From an uncultured Pseudomonadota bacterium (lineage in GTDB: Bacteria > Pseudomonadota > Gammaproteobacteria > Burkholderiales > SG8-41): 12,963 nt of DNA. The DNA is taken from the NCBI GenBank assembly GCA_946885605.1, contig CAMPGR010000111.1:1-12963 (forward strand), read 5' to 3'. A model generated the notes under the pieces. The model saw only the letters and a list, made by a program, of their open reading frames with translations, was not told the origin of the DNA and searched no databases. Positions 1-6,655 of this stretch are shown piece after piece. Every line of letters begins with the position of its first letter. Position 1 is the first letter of the stretch. Position numbers and translations under genes: made by a program.

Positions 1-27
1 TTTTTTGTAGGGCCTTCGTTCCCGCTT

Positions 28-807
28 TTACTTACCGAACTTGTCGGGATCGGGCTTGCGCTTGCCGCGGAACGCTTCGCCCAGTTCCTGCGATTCTTCG
101 GTGTCGAGATAGAGCCGCAGCAGCAGATCGTGCGAGACGCGCGCGAGTCCCGACACGCCGCCGTGCCGCGCGGTGAATGCGGCTTTGACCGATGCGAGCG
201 CGAAAGCGCCGCGTTCCGCAACGGCTATTGCCATCTTGCGCGTTTCTTCCTCCAGTCGATCGTCGGGGACGACCTTGTTGATGAGCCCGATCTCCTGCGC
301 GTCGCGCGCCGTGAGCTTGGGGTTGGTAAACCAGAGCTCCTTCGCCTTCTTCTTTCCGACGAGGTCCTCGAGGTACCAGGTGCCGTACCCGGCGTCGAAG
401 CTCCCCATCATCGGGCCTACCTGGCGGAAAATCGCGCTCTCTTTCGCGATCGTAAGATCGCACATCACCTGCAACACCTGCCCGCCACCCACCGCGAAGC
501 CGTTCACCGAGGCGATGACCGGTTTCTGCAGCCGCTCGATGCTCTCGTAGATCTCGAGCGTGGGCAGCATGCCGGCGTAGAGCGTGGTGTCTTCCATATC
601 CTCCTTACGCCCGCCGATGCAGAAGAACTTGTCGCCCGCGCCGGTGATGACGAGCACGCGCGTACGGGTTTCGCGCCGGATGGCGTTGATGCAGTCGCGG
701 ATCTCGTGGCACATGACCGGCGTGAACATGTTTCCGTCATGCGGACGGTTGAGTGTGAGCCAGCCGATCGGGCCCTCTTCGCGGTAAAGGATGGTTTCGT
801 AGCTCAT
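28..807 (-). CDS. MenB/BadI-type crotonase-family acyl-CoA hydrolase or synthase
   Basis: A 259-residue crotonase-fold enzyme. It aligns by eye best with 2-ketocyclohexanecarboxyl-CoA hydrolase (BadI) and dihydroxynaphthoyl-CoA synthase (MenB), not with ordinary enoyl-CoA hydratase. Seen: an oxyanion-hole stretch FFCIGG at 61-66, VGGGQVLQ at 106-113, and GPMMGSFDAGYG at 131-142. The last carries the Ser-x-Asp (S136, D138) typical of MenB/BadI, and Y233 in RLYLDTEESQE matches the C-terminal MenB tyrosine. The glutamates of true hydratases are not apparent. Known: these enzymes make or hydrolytically break a C-C bond in a beta-keto acyl-CoA ring in the cytosol. Inference: it opens an alicyclic ring for the neighbouring divergent operon. 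The ATG at 807 is chosen because homologues start at this point; an in-frame TTG at 840 would add 11 residues and lie inside a palindrome. No strong Shine-Dalgarno is visible. The family is well supported, the substrate is not. Confidence 0.85.
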   Translation of the reverse strand: MSYETILYREEGPIGWLTLNRPHDGNMFTPVMCHEIRDCINAIRRETRTRVLVITGAGDKFFCIGGRKEDMEDTTLYAGMLPTLEIYESIERLQKPVIASVNGFAVGGGQVLQVMCDLTIAKESAIFRQVGPMMGSFDAGYGTWYLEDLVGKKKAKELWFTNPKLTARDAQEIGLINKVVPDDRLEEETRKMAIAVAERGAFALASVKAAFTARHGGVSGLARVSHDLLLRLYLDTEESQELGEAFRGKRKPDPDKFGK

Positions 808-824
808 GGGCGTGCGATGCTTAC

Positions 825-838
825 GCCGTTGCAACGGC
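825..838. promoter_or_regulatory. 14-bp perfect palindrome, possible operator
   Basis: GCCGTTGCAACGGC reads the same on both strands. It lies 17 bases upstream of the ATG of the minus-strand crotonase gene, in the gap between the two divergent transcription units. A perfect palindrome with a TTGCAA centre fits a binding site for a dimeric repressor, but no regulator gene is in the window and chance in GC-rich DNA cannot be excluded. Confidence 0.4.
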
Positions 839-928
839 AATTCGATTTGCGACGCGCCGGCGAAATCCCGCCGCGCATTTCCGTATGCTGGACATCGGGC
901 GGGACCGGAGCGAAAGCGCGATGAATCT

Positions 929-958
929 TTGACGGAGAAAATGACAGGCTCTTATACT
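929..958 (+). promoter_or_regulatory. sigma70-type promoter for the rightward operon
   Basis: The -35 box is TTGACG (929-934) and the -10 box is TATACT (953-958), each one mismatch from consensus, with an 18-base spacer. Transcription would start near 965, leaving a leader of roughly 45 bases before the ATG at 1012. The position, right in front of the first gene of a seven-gene run, supports the call. This is pattern reading only. Confidence 0.65.
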
Positions 959-1011
959 ACCCCACTCGCTGGTCGTTTGCAGTCGTTCCCGAACCGGAAG
1001 GCCACTCATCC

Positions 1012-1770
1012 ATGACCACACCGCAGGCACGCGCAGGCACACGCCGCATTGGGCTCCTCGTGCCCTCGTCCAACACGACCGTGGAACCGGAGTTCTATCG
1101 CGCGCTGCCGCTGCACATCTCGCTCCATGTGGCGCGCTTGAGTCTTACCCGGATCACGCCCGAAGCAATCCTCGGGATGGTCGCGGACCTCGAGGCGCAG
1201 AGCCGCACTCTCGCGTCGGCCGATGTGGACGTGATCGTGCTCGGCGCGACGGCGCCGAGCTTCCTGAAAGGGCTCGGCTACGATCGGGAGATCGCGCAGC
1301 GCATCGAGGCGGCGACCCATAAGCGCGCGACGACCACTTCCACGGCGCTGCTCGAGGCGATTCGCCATTTGGGTTTGAAGCGCGTGGTGCTGGGCTCGGC
1401 GTACGACGCGAAAGTGAATGCGATCGCGCGCGCATTTCTCGAATCGAACGGCGTGAACGTGCTCGATGCCCAGGGGCTCGGGCTCGTGGACAACCTCGAG
1501 GTCGGACGGCTCGAGGATACGACCGCATACGAGCTTGCGCGAAAGATCGATCGTCCGGACGCCGAAGGGATCGTGCTCGCATGCACCAACTGGAGGACGA
1601 TGGGCGTGATCGAGCGGCTCGAGCAGGAACTCGGGAAGCCGGTCATTTCGACCACCCAGGTGAGCGTCTGGGCGGCGCTTCGGACTCTCGGCGAAGAGCA
1701 GGGCATTCCGGGTTACGGACGGCTCCTGCGCGAAATCGGCGCGCGGGATCGCGCGAAGCAAACAGCTTAG
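1012..1770 (+). CDS. Arylmalonate decarboxylase-like protein, Asp/Glu racemase superfamily
   Basis: A 252-residue cytosolic enzyme of the Asp/Glu racemase superfamily, in the arylmalonate decarboxylase/maleate isomerase branch. Seen: an N-terminal GLLVPSSNTTVEPEF (14-28) with N21 as in maleate isomerases; a first-half loop LGATAPSFLKG (77-87), where racemases and maleate isomerases have a catalytic Cys but this protein has A79; Y131 in VVLGSAYDAKVN; C191 in VLACTNW; and a C-terminal GYGRLL (234-239) much like arylmalonate decarboxylase. Known: arylmalonate decarboxylase keeps only the second Cys and has Gly at the first position, and isomerases and racemases need both. Inference: cofactor-free decarboxylation, or one-base chemistry, of a dicarboxylate-like substrate rather than racemisation. 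It is the first gene of the operon, with GGAAGG ten bases before the ATG, and the next gene is a paralogue. Confidence 0.8.
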   Translation: MTTPQARAGTRRIGLLVPSSNTTVEPEFYRALPLHISLHVARLSLTRITPEAILGMVADLEAQSRTLASADVDVIVLGATAPSFLKGLGYDREIAQRIEAATHKRATTTSTALLEAIRHLGLKRVVLGSAYDAKVNAIARAFLESNGVNVLDAQGLGLVDNLEVGRLEDTTAYELARKIDRPDAEGIVLACTNWRTMGVIERLEQELGKPVISTTQVSVWAALRTLGEEQGIPGYGRLLREIGARDRAKQTA

Positions 1771-1780
1771 GAGGTTATCT

Positions 1781-2548
1781 ATGTACGGTTGGCGTGGACG
1801 CATCGGTTTGCTCGTTCCTTCGATCAACACGACCATGGAGACCGAGTTCTGGCGCATCGCGCCCGAAGGCGTCTCGGTCCACAGCGCGCGTATTTCCGGC
1901 GGACGTCACGGTACGCCGGAAGAATTGCGGAGCATGGAGAACGCCAGCAAGGCCGCTGCGCGCGACGTCGCGATGGTCGAGCCGGACGTGGTGGCCTACG
2001 GGTGCACGAGCGGGAGCTTTTTCGAAGGACCGGAGTGGAACAAGAGGATTTGCGAGCAGTTGAGCGAGATCACCGGCGCCCCGACGGTCACCACAGCTGG
2101 CGCAATGGCGGCATGCCTCATGGCGGGCGGGCATCGCAGGGTGGATGTTGTCACGCCGTACGTCGAGCTGACCAACGAACGCCTCAAGCAGTTCCTGCGT
2201 GCGCAGGGTATCGACGTGAGCCGGCTCGGCACCTTCGATATGCTGGACATGTTCGACCACGCCAAGATCCAGCCGGAGGAGATCTATCAGAAGGTCAAGG
2301 AGACCAATAGCCCGGATACCGAAGCGATTTTCGTCGCCTGCACGCAGCTGCGCGCGCTGGAGGTGATCGACATGCTCGAGCGCGATATCGGCAAGCCGGT
2401 CTATTCGGCGGTGCAGGCAACGGCATGGCAGGCGTATGCCGAGATGGGCGTCGACCCGCGCATCACGAACTGCGGCAGCCTGCTGCGCAAGCTCTCCGAG
2501 CCCGGCGCGCTGAAGCACCCGCAGAAGCGGCTTCGCAAATCCGCCTGA
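1781..2548 (+). CDS. Maleate cis-trans isomerase-like protein, Asp/Glu racemase superfamily
   Basis: A 255-residue paralogue of the preceding gene. Seen: GLLVPSINTTMETEF (9-23) with N15, a first catalytic-loop motif YGCTSGSF (73-80) with C75, Y127 in VVTPYVELTN, and a second-loop VACTQLRAL (185-193) with C187. Both cysteines of the two-Cys isomerase/racemase mechanism are therefore present, as in bacterial maleate isomerases. Known relatives isomerise maleate to fumarate or act in ectoine and nicotinate breakdown. Inference: cis-trans isomerisation of an unsaturated dicarboxylate, but the substrate is unproved and amino-acid or hydantoin racemase activity is not excluded. A strong AGGAGG (1769-1774) overlaps the stop codon of the preceding gene, with seven bases before the ATG. 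The next gene starts one base after this stop. Most likely the two paralogues act on consecutive or alternative intermediates. Confidence 0.8.
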   Translation: MYGWRGRIGLLVPSINTTMETEFWRIAPEGVSVHSARISGGRHGTPEELRSMENASKAAARDVAMVEPDVVAYGCTSGSFFEGPEWNKRICEQLSEITGAPTVTTAGAMAACLMAGGHRRVDVVTPYVELTNERLKQFLRAQGIDVSRLGTFDMLDMFDHAKIQPEEIYQKVKETNSPDTEAIFVACTQLRALEVIDMLERDIGKPVYSAVQATAWQAYAEMGVDPRITNCGSLLRKLSEPGALKHPQKRLRKSA

Positions 2549-2549
2549 T

Positions 2550-4064
2550 GTGAACGGCGCGTCCGAGAGAGAAACGTACGACGTCGTGGTGGTGGGCGGC
2601 GGCGGCGCGGGGCTGGCTGCGGCTTCCGAAGCCGCGCGGCTCGGCCGCAGCGTCGTGCTGCTCGAAAAAAATCGTGAGCCGGGCGGATCGACCTCGTGGT
2701 CGGTCGGCTCGATCAGTGCGACCAACACGCCGCATCAGCGCAGAGCCGGCATCAAAGACACCCCCGACGAGCATTTCGAAGACATGGAAAGGCACGCGGG
2801 GCCGCTCGCTGTGCGCGACAATCCCGCGCTGCGCCGTATCCTCGTGGAGCACACGAACGAGATGCTCGACTGGCTCATGCGTCTCGGCGTCGTATTCGTA
2901 GGCCCCATGCCCGAGCCGCCGCATCGCTACAACCGCATGCACAACGTCGTCCCGAATTCGCGCTCCTTCGCGTACCACCTTACGCGTTATTGCCGGCGTC
3001 TCGGCGTAAGCATTCGCGTCAACACGCCGGCGCGGCGCTTCGTGACCGAAGGCGAGCGCATCATCGGTGTCGAAGCGACGGACACCGCCGGGCGCACCCG
3101 CGAGTTTCGCGCGCGCGGTGCGGTCGTGCTCGCAAGCGGGGATTACAGCGGCGGGCGGGAACTCAAGGCCGAGTTCGCCTCGCCCGACGTCGCGGAAGTC
3201 GATGCGGTCAATGTGACCAATACCGGCGACGGGCATCGCATGGCGCGTGAATTGGGCGCCGTCGTGTTGAACGGCGACATCATCCGCGGGCCCATAATGC
3301 GGTTCATTCCCCCGAGCCGGGAGAATTTTCTGCGCCACCTTCCGCCGTGGCATCCGCTCGCCGCGACGATGGCGTGGTGCTACGAGAATCTTCCGCAGTC
3401 GTGGCTGAGGCCGTTCCTCTTGACGTTCCTCACCACCGCGCTCGGCCCTTCCCCCGAGCTTTACAAGGAGGGCGCGATCCTCGTCAATCGCGACGGCGAG
3501 CGTTACACCGACGAGCTTGACCGCCCCAACCTTGCCACCGCGAAGCAGCCCGGTCGCATCGCCTGGATCGTCTTCGATCACAAGGTCGCGGAAAAATTTT
3601 CAGCGTGGCCGTACTTCGTTTCGACGGCGCCCGGGGTGGCGTATGCGTACCTGGAAGACTACCGCCGCAACCGCGCCGACATTTATCACCAGGCAGCAAA
3701 CCTCCCCGAACTCGCGCGGAGCATGGGTGTGCCGGGGCCTGCGCTCGAACGCACGCTGGCCGACTACCGCGCTGGCGCACGAGGCAGCCGGCCCGCGCCC
3801 GACACCGCGCCCTACTACGCGCTGGGGCCGGTCAAGAGCTACGTCGTCTTCACCGACGGGGGCTTGCGCGTGAGCGAGCGGCTCGAGGTCGCGCGCGCGG
3901 ACGGCAGCTTGATTCACGGCCTCTATGCAGCCGGCGCCGCGGGGCAGGGCGGCCTGCTGCTCGAAGGCCACGGTCACCATCTCGGCTGGGCCTTCATCTC
4001 GGGACGGATCGCCGGGCGCAATGCGGCTTTCGATGTGCCGCCGAACGGGCGCGCGGCGACGTGA
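2550..4064 (+). CDS. FAD-binding-2 family oxidoreductase (fumarate reductase/ketosteroid dehydrogenase-like)
   Basis: A 504-residue soluble flavoprotein of the succinate dehydrogenase/fumarate reductase flavoprotein-like group. Seen: an N-terminal dinucleotide-binding fold DVVVVGGGGAGLAAA (11-25) ending in LLEK (37-40), then GGSTSWSVGS (45-54), TGDGHRMA (225-232), TDGGLRV (435-441), and a C-terminal FAD clamp HGLYAAGAAGQGG (456-468) running into GHGHHLGWAFISGRIAG (473-489). Where fumarate reductases carry a QxHPT-type substrate motif, this protein reads IMRFIPPSR (249-257) with no His, so reduction of fumarate itself is unlikely. No signal peptide, haem motif or membrane segment is present. 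Inference: dehydrogenation or reduction of a C=C bond next to a carbonyl. The start is GTG, one base after the previous stop; an ATG overlapping that stop is followed at once by TGA, so it cannot be used. Physiological electron acceptor unknown. Confidence 0.8.
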   Translation: MNGASERETYDVVVVGGGGAGLAAASEAARLGRSVVLLEKNREPGGSTSWSVGSISATNTPHQRRAGIKDTPDEHFEDMERHAGPLAVRDNPALRRILVEHTNEMLDWLMRLGVVFVGPMPEPPHRYNRMHNVVPNSRSFAYHLTRYCRRLGVSIRVNTPARRFVTEGERIIGVEATDTAGRTREFRARGAVVLASGDYSGGRELKAEFASPDVAEVDAVNVTNTGDGHRMARELGAVVLNGDIIRGPIMRFIPPSRENFLRHLPPWHPLAATMAWCYENLPQSWLRPFLLTFLTTALGPSPELYKEGAILVNRDGERYTDELDRPNLATAKQPGRIAWIVFDHKVAEKFSAWPYFVSTAPGVAYAYLEDYRRNRADIYHQAANLPELARSMGVPGPALERTLADYRAGARGSRPAPDTAPYYALGPVKSYVVFTDGGLRVSERLEVARADGSLIHGLYAAGAAGQGGLLLEGHGHHLGWAFISGRIAGRNAAFDVPPNGRAAT

Positions 4065-4077
4065 GAGCGAGGCACGG

Positions 4078-4581
4078 ATGATCTTCATGTCGCAGAGCGG
4101 CATCACCGATTCCGAGCGCATGGCGGATTGGGATCGCTGGTACATCGAGCACCTGCGCATCATGCTCACCGTTCCGGGGATCTACTCTGCACAGCGATTC
4201 AAGACGGAGAGCGAGGATTATTCGCCCTCGCTCGCGATGTACGGGATCGCGGGCCCGCACGTGTTCGAAGATCCCTATTACCTCAGCGTTCGTGGCATGG
4301 GAGAGTGGCTGCCGCTCATCGACCGCCGCCACTACCAGCGCAATCTTTTCTCCGGGCTCGAGCGTGCGCCGAGGGTGAGGCAGGGGCAGGTCTTGCTTGT
4401 CGCCGACCGCAAGCGCGAAGACATGGCCCTCTCCGAACTCGGATTGACATGGCTCGCCTGCAGCGGAATCGATCGCTCGACCGTCCTGCGCGGCATTGCC
4501 GTGGCGGACTCGATGCCGACATCCCAGAAAGGGCTTGCGATCTATCGCCCGGTGACCGATTACCTCCTTCCCGCGCGATAA
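4078..4581 (+). CDS. Single-domain dimeric alpha/beta-barrel (EthD/ABM-like) protein
   Basis: A 167-residue protein that I place in the dimeric alpha/beta-barrel fold from its N-terminal half. Seen: DWDRWYIEHLRIMLTVPG (17-34) followed by SAQRF (37-41), then a strand SLAMYGI (51-57). This is the same pattern found twice in the protein encoded at 6652-7287, though here the WYDTEH signature is one residue shorter (WYIEH) with the His (H25) kept. The C-terminal part, about 100-167, has no recognisable motif and looks like a degenerate second barrel half. Known: such folds include small monooxygenases, EthD-like proteins, isomerases and cyclases. The exact reaction cannot be read from sequence. 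ATG 4078 follows the flavoprotein stop by 13 bases with a GCGAGG-type ribosome site; an in-frame ATG at 4087 is an alternative. Co-translation with the flavoprotein gene suggests they act on the same compound. Confidence 0.65.
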   Translation: MIFMSQSGITDSERMADWDRWYIEHLRIMLTVPGIYSAQRFKTESEDYSPSLAMYGIAGPHVFEDPYYLSVRGMGEWLPLIDRRHYQRNLFSGLERAPRVRQGQVLLVADRKREDMALSELGLTWLACSGIDRSTVLRGIAVADSMPTSQKGLAIYRPVTDYLLPAR

Positions 4582-4584
4582 CAC

Positions 4585-5622
4585 ATGAGCGGCGTGGCTC
4601 TCGTCGCCGGCGCAAGCGGACTCATCGGCCGACGGATTGCGGCACATCTCGTCGCGCGCGGCTGGGACGTGATCGGCCTCGCGCGGAGGCCGTCGTCCGG
4701 GCCGGCGCAGCGCTACCTCGCCGTTGACCTGGCCGACCCTCACGACAGCCGTAACAAGCTCGCAGCGCTCACCGAGGTCACGCACCTCTTTTATGCCGCG
4801 CGCTACGACCATCCCGAAGGCATAGTGGAGGACGAAGCGCTCAATACGACGATGCTGCGCAACGTGCTCGACGGTATTGCTGCGGCACGACTGCAGCACG
4901 TCAACCTCGTGCACGGTACCAAGTACTACGGCCACCCGGGACCCATACCCATGCCAGTGACCGAAGAATGTCCGCGTGGCACGCGCTCGACGTTTTACTT
5001 CGCGCAGGAAGAGCTCGTTCGCAGCCGCGCTCCTCGCGCAGGGTGGTCGTGGTCGATCGCGCGGCCGCACATCTTCTGCGATCCCGCGCCCGACCATCCG
5101 CGCTCGATAGGCCTCGTGATTGCGGTGTTCGCAGCGATCCAGCACGAGCTCAACGAGCCGCTCTTTTTTCCGGGCAGCGCCCGCAGCTTCGAATCGCGCA
5201 CGCAGTTCACCGACATGGCACTCCTCGCGCGCGCGCTCGAGTGGATGGCAACCGATCCGCGCTGCGCCAACGAGGCCTTCAACGTCGTGAACGGCGACGC
5301 GCCGCGCTGGAGCGAGTTGTGGACGCAATTTGCGCGCGCGCTCGACATCGAAGCGGCGGGGCCGCGCAACACGGGCTTTGCGCGACATGTGGCGGACAAG
5401 GGGCCGGTTTGGGATGCGGTAGTCCGGCGGCATCGCTTGCAGCCGACGCCGCTCCACCACATCGCGTTGTGGGACTACGGCGACTATGTGCTCCGTCCGG
5501 AATGGGACATAATGTCGTCGATGAACAAGGCGCGCCGCTGCGGTTTCGAGGAGCGCGTCGATACAACGGAGATGTTCGCGCGCGTGTTCGCGGGTTATCG
5601 CGTGCAGCGCATCATTCCATGA
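4585..5622 (+). CDS. PRISE-type SDR enone reductase (progesterone 5beta-reductase/iridoid synthase-like)
   Basis: A 345-residue extended short-chain dehydrogenase/reductase. Seen: a nucleotide-binding turn GASGLIG (9-15), then HGTKYYG (110-116) and STFYFAQEEL (135-144). These are the positions of the Lys and Tyr motifs of the PRISE family (TGxKHYxG and FYYxxED); K113 and Y138 are the candidate catalytic residues. Further PRISE hallmarks are SIARPHIF (157-164), NEAFNVVNGD (229-238), KGPVWD (272-277), SMNKARRCGF (312-321) and a C-terminal YRVQRIIP. The length fits the family, and no YxxxK pair is needed in this branch. Known: PRISE enzymes use NADPH to reduce the C=C bond of enones, as in 5beta-reduction of Delta4-3-ketosteroids and iridoid cyclisation. 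Inference: NAD(P)H-dependent 1,4-reduction of a cyclic enone from the degraded substrate. It starts three bases after the preceding stop. Confidence 0.8.
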   Translation: MSGVALVAGASGLIGRRIAAHLVARGWDVIGLARRPSSGPAQRYLAVDLADPHDSRNKLAALTEVTHLFYAARYDHPEGIVEDEALNTTMLRNVLDGIAAARLQHVNLVHGTKYYGHPGPIPMPVTEECPRGTRSTFYFAQEELVRSRAPRAGWSWSIARPHIFCDPAPDHPRSIGLVIAVFAAIQHELNEPLFFPGSARSFESRTQFTDMALLARALEWMATDPRCANEAFNVVNGDAPRWSELWTQFARALDIEAAGPRNTGFARHVADKGPVWDAVVRRHRLQPTPLHHIALWDYGDYVLRPEWDIMSSMNKARRCGFEERVDTTEMFARVFAGYRVQRIIP

Positions 5623-5633
5623 GGAGGATCCTG

Positions 5634-6611
5634 ATGAAATCTCGAATCGCAGGGGCTGCATTGGCCGCGGCTATGTTAAGCGTAGCCGTGGCTGCTCCGG
5701 TGTATGCGCAGAGCACGTATCCCAGCAAGCCGGTCCGCTGGATCGTGCCGTGGCCCCCGGGCGGCGGCGCAGACGTGCTTTCGCGGATGCTGAGCCCCAA
5801 GTTATCCGAGGCGCTCAAGCAGCAGATCATCATCGACAATCGCGGCGGCGCGGCGGGCAACATCGGAGCCGAGATGGCGGCGAAGTCCCCGCCCGACGGT
5901 TACACCATCGTCTTCGCCTATTCCGGCACGCACGCGATCAATCCCAGCATCTATACGCGGCTGCCCTTCAAGGAGAGCGACTTTGCGCCGATCATCTGGC
6001 TCGCGTCGGTGCCGCAGGTGCTGGTCGTGCATCCGTCGCTGCCGGTCAAGAACGTCAAGGAGCTCGTCGGGCTCGCCAAGAAACGCCCGGGCCAGCTGAC
6101 CTACGGCTCGAGCGGAAACGGCGCGTTCAATCACCTGACGGGCGCGCTCTTCGCCAACATGGCAAAGATCGATGTGGTACACGTGCCGTACAAAGGCGGT
6201 GGCCCCGCGGCGGTGGCGCTGCTGTCGGGGGAGATCACAATGATCCTCGGCGAGCCGGCGTCTATCGTCGGGTTCGTGAAATCGGGCAAGGTGCGGGCGC
6301 TTGCCGTGACGGGCGAAAAGCGGGCGCTCGGGATGCCGGATCTGCCAACGATGCAGGAAGCCGGCGTGCCGGGCTACTCCGCGACTTCGTGGAACGGGAT
6401 GCTCGCCCCGGCGGGTGTGCCGGCGCCCATCGTCAAGCGCCTGAACGACGACTTCAACCGCATCATCGCCGACCCGGAGATCAAGAAGCGCATGCTGGAC
6501 AACGGCTACGAGCCTGTCGGCGGCCCGCCCGACAAATTCGCGGCGCACATCCACGCCGAAATCGCCAAGTGGGCACCGGTGGTGAAAGCGGCCGGCGTGA
6601 GAGTGGATTGA
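5634..6611 (+). CDS. Bug/TctC-family periplasmic solute-binding receptor
   Basis: A 325-residue tripartite tricarboxylate transporter (TTT) receptor of the Bug family. Seen: a signal peptide with positive start MKSR, an Ala/Val-rich core (6-22) and a likely cut after VYA at residue 25; YPSKPVRWIVPWPPGGGAD (29-47) with the ligand-contact Pro-Gly-Gly-Gly and D47; IDNRGGAAGNIG (67-78); YGSSGNG (157-163); and the usual C-terminal PDKFAAHI (299-306). Known: Bug proteins bind small carboxylates, amides or aromatic acids in the periplasm. No TctA or TctB membrane gene is in the window, so it is either an orphan receptor using a remote permease or a sensor-type binding protein. GAGGAGG (5621-5627) lies seven bases before the ATG and overlaps the previous stop. 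An upstream in-frame ATG at 5619 would spoil the signal peptide little but has no ribosome site. Position in the operon implies that its ligand is the pathway substrate. Confidence 0.92.
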   Translation: MKSRIAGAALAAAMLSVAVAAPVYAQSTYPSKPVRWIVPWPPGGGADVLSRMLSPKLSEALKQQIIIDNRGGAAGNIGAEMAAKSPPDGYTIVFAYSGTHAINPSIYTRLPFKESDFAPIIWLASVPQVLVVHPSLPVKNVKELVGLAKKRPGQLTYGSSGNGAFNHLTGALFANMAKIDVVHVPYKGGGPAAVALLSGEITMILGEPASIVGFVKSGKVRALAVTGEKRALGMPDLPTMQEAGVPGYSATSWNGMLAPAGVPAPIVKRLNDDFNRIIADPEIKKRMLDNGYEPVGGPPDKFAAHIHAEIAKWAPVVKAAGVRVD

Positions 6612-6655
6612 TGCACCGCAATTCACCCTCGATGAGCACGCGGTGGCGCGCATGA
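6611..6655 (+). CDS. Possible 14-codon coupling leader ORF
   Basis: An ATG overlaps the stop of the solute-receptor gene (TGATG, 6609-6613) and opens a 14-codon frame MHRNSPSMSTRWRA. Its TGA overlaps the ATG of the next gene (ATGA, 6652-6655). The 40-base gap is thus bridged by start/stop overlaps on both sides, and the downstream start lacks a clear Shine-Dalgarno of its own. A translated leader could hand ribosomes on to the next gene. No peptide function is claimed, and it may be coincidence. Confidence 0.25.
   Translation: MHRNSPSMSTRWRA

Noticed and set aside
3925..4077. 51-residue N-terminal extension of the first barrel protein
   Set aside because: It overlaps the conserved FAD clamp of the upstream gene. 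The domain begins just after the ATG at 4078, which has its own ribosome site.
4968..5633. Long N-terminal extension of the solute receptor frame
   Set aside because: It overlaps the PRISE gene, is Arg-rich, and the signal peptide plus strong Shine-Dalgarno place the true start at 5634.
3994..5661. 555-codon antisense open frame
   Set aside because: It lies opposite three well-supported genes (end of the flavoprotein gene, barrel protein, PRISE reductase), is Arg/His/Ala-rich without domain motifs, and is explained by the codon bias of GC-rich genes.
5750..6655. 301-codon open frame overlapping the solute receptor
   Set aside because: Out of frame with a clear Bug protein and rich in Arg/Ala. 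Only its last 14 codons, in the gap, are of possible interest and are listed separately.
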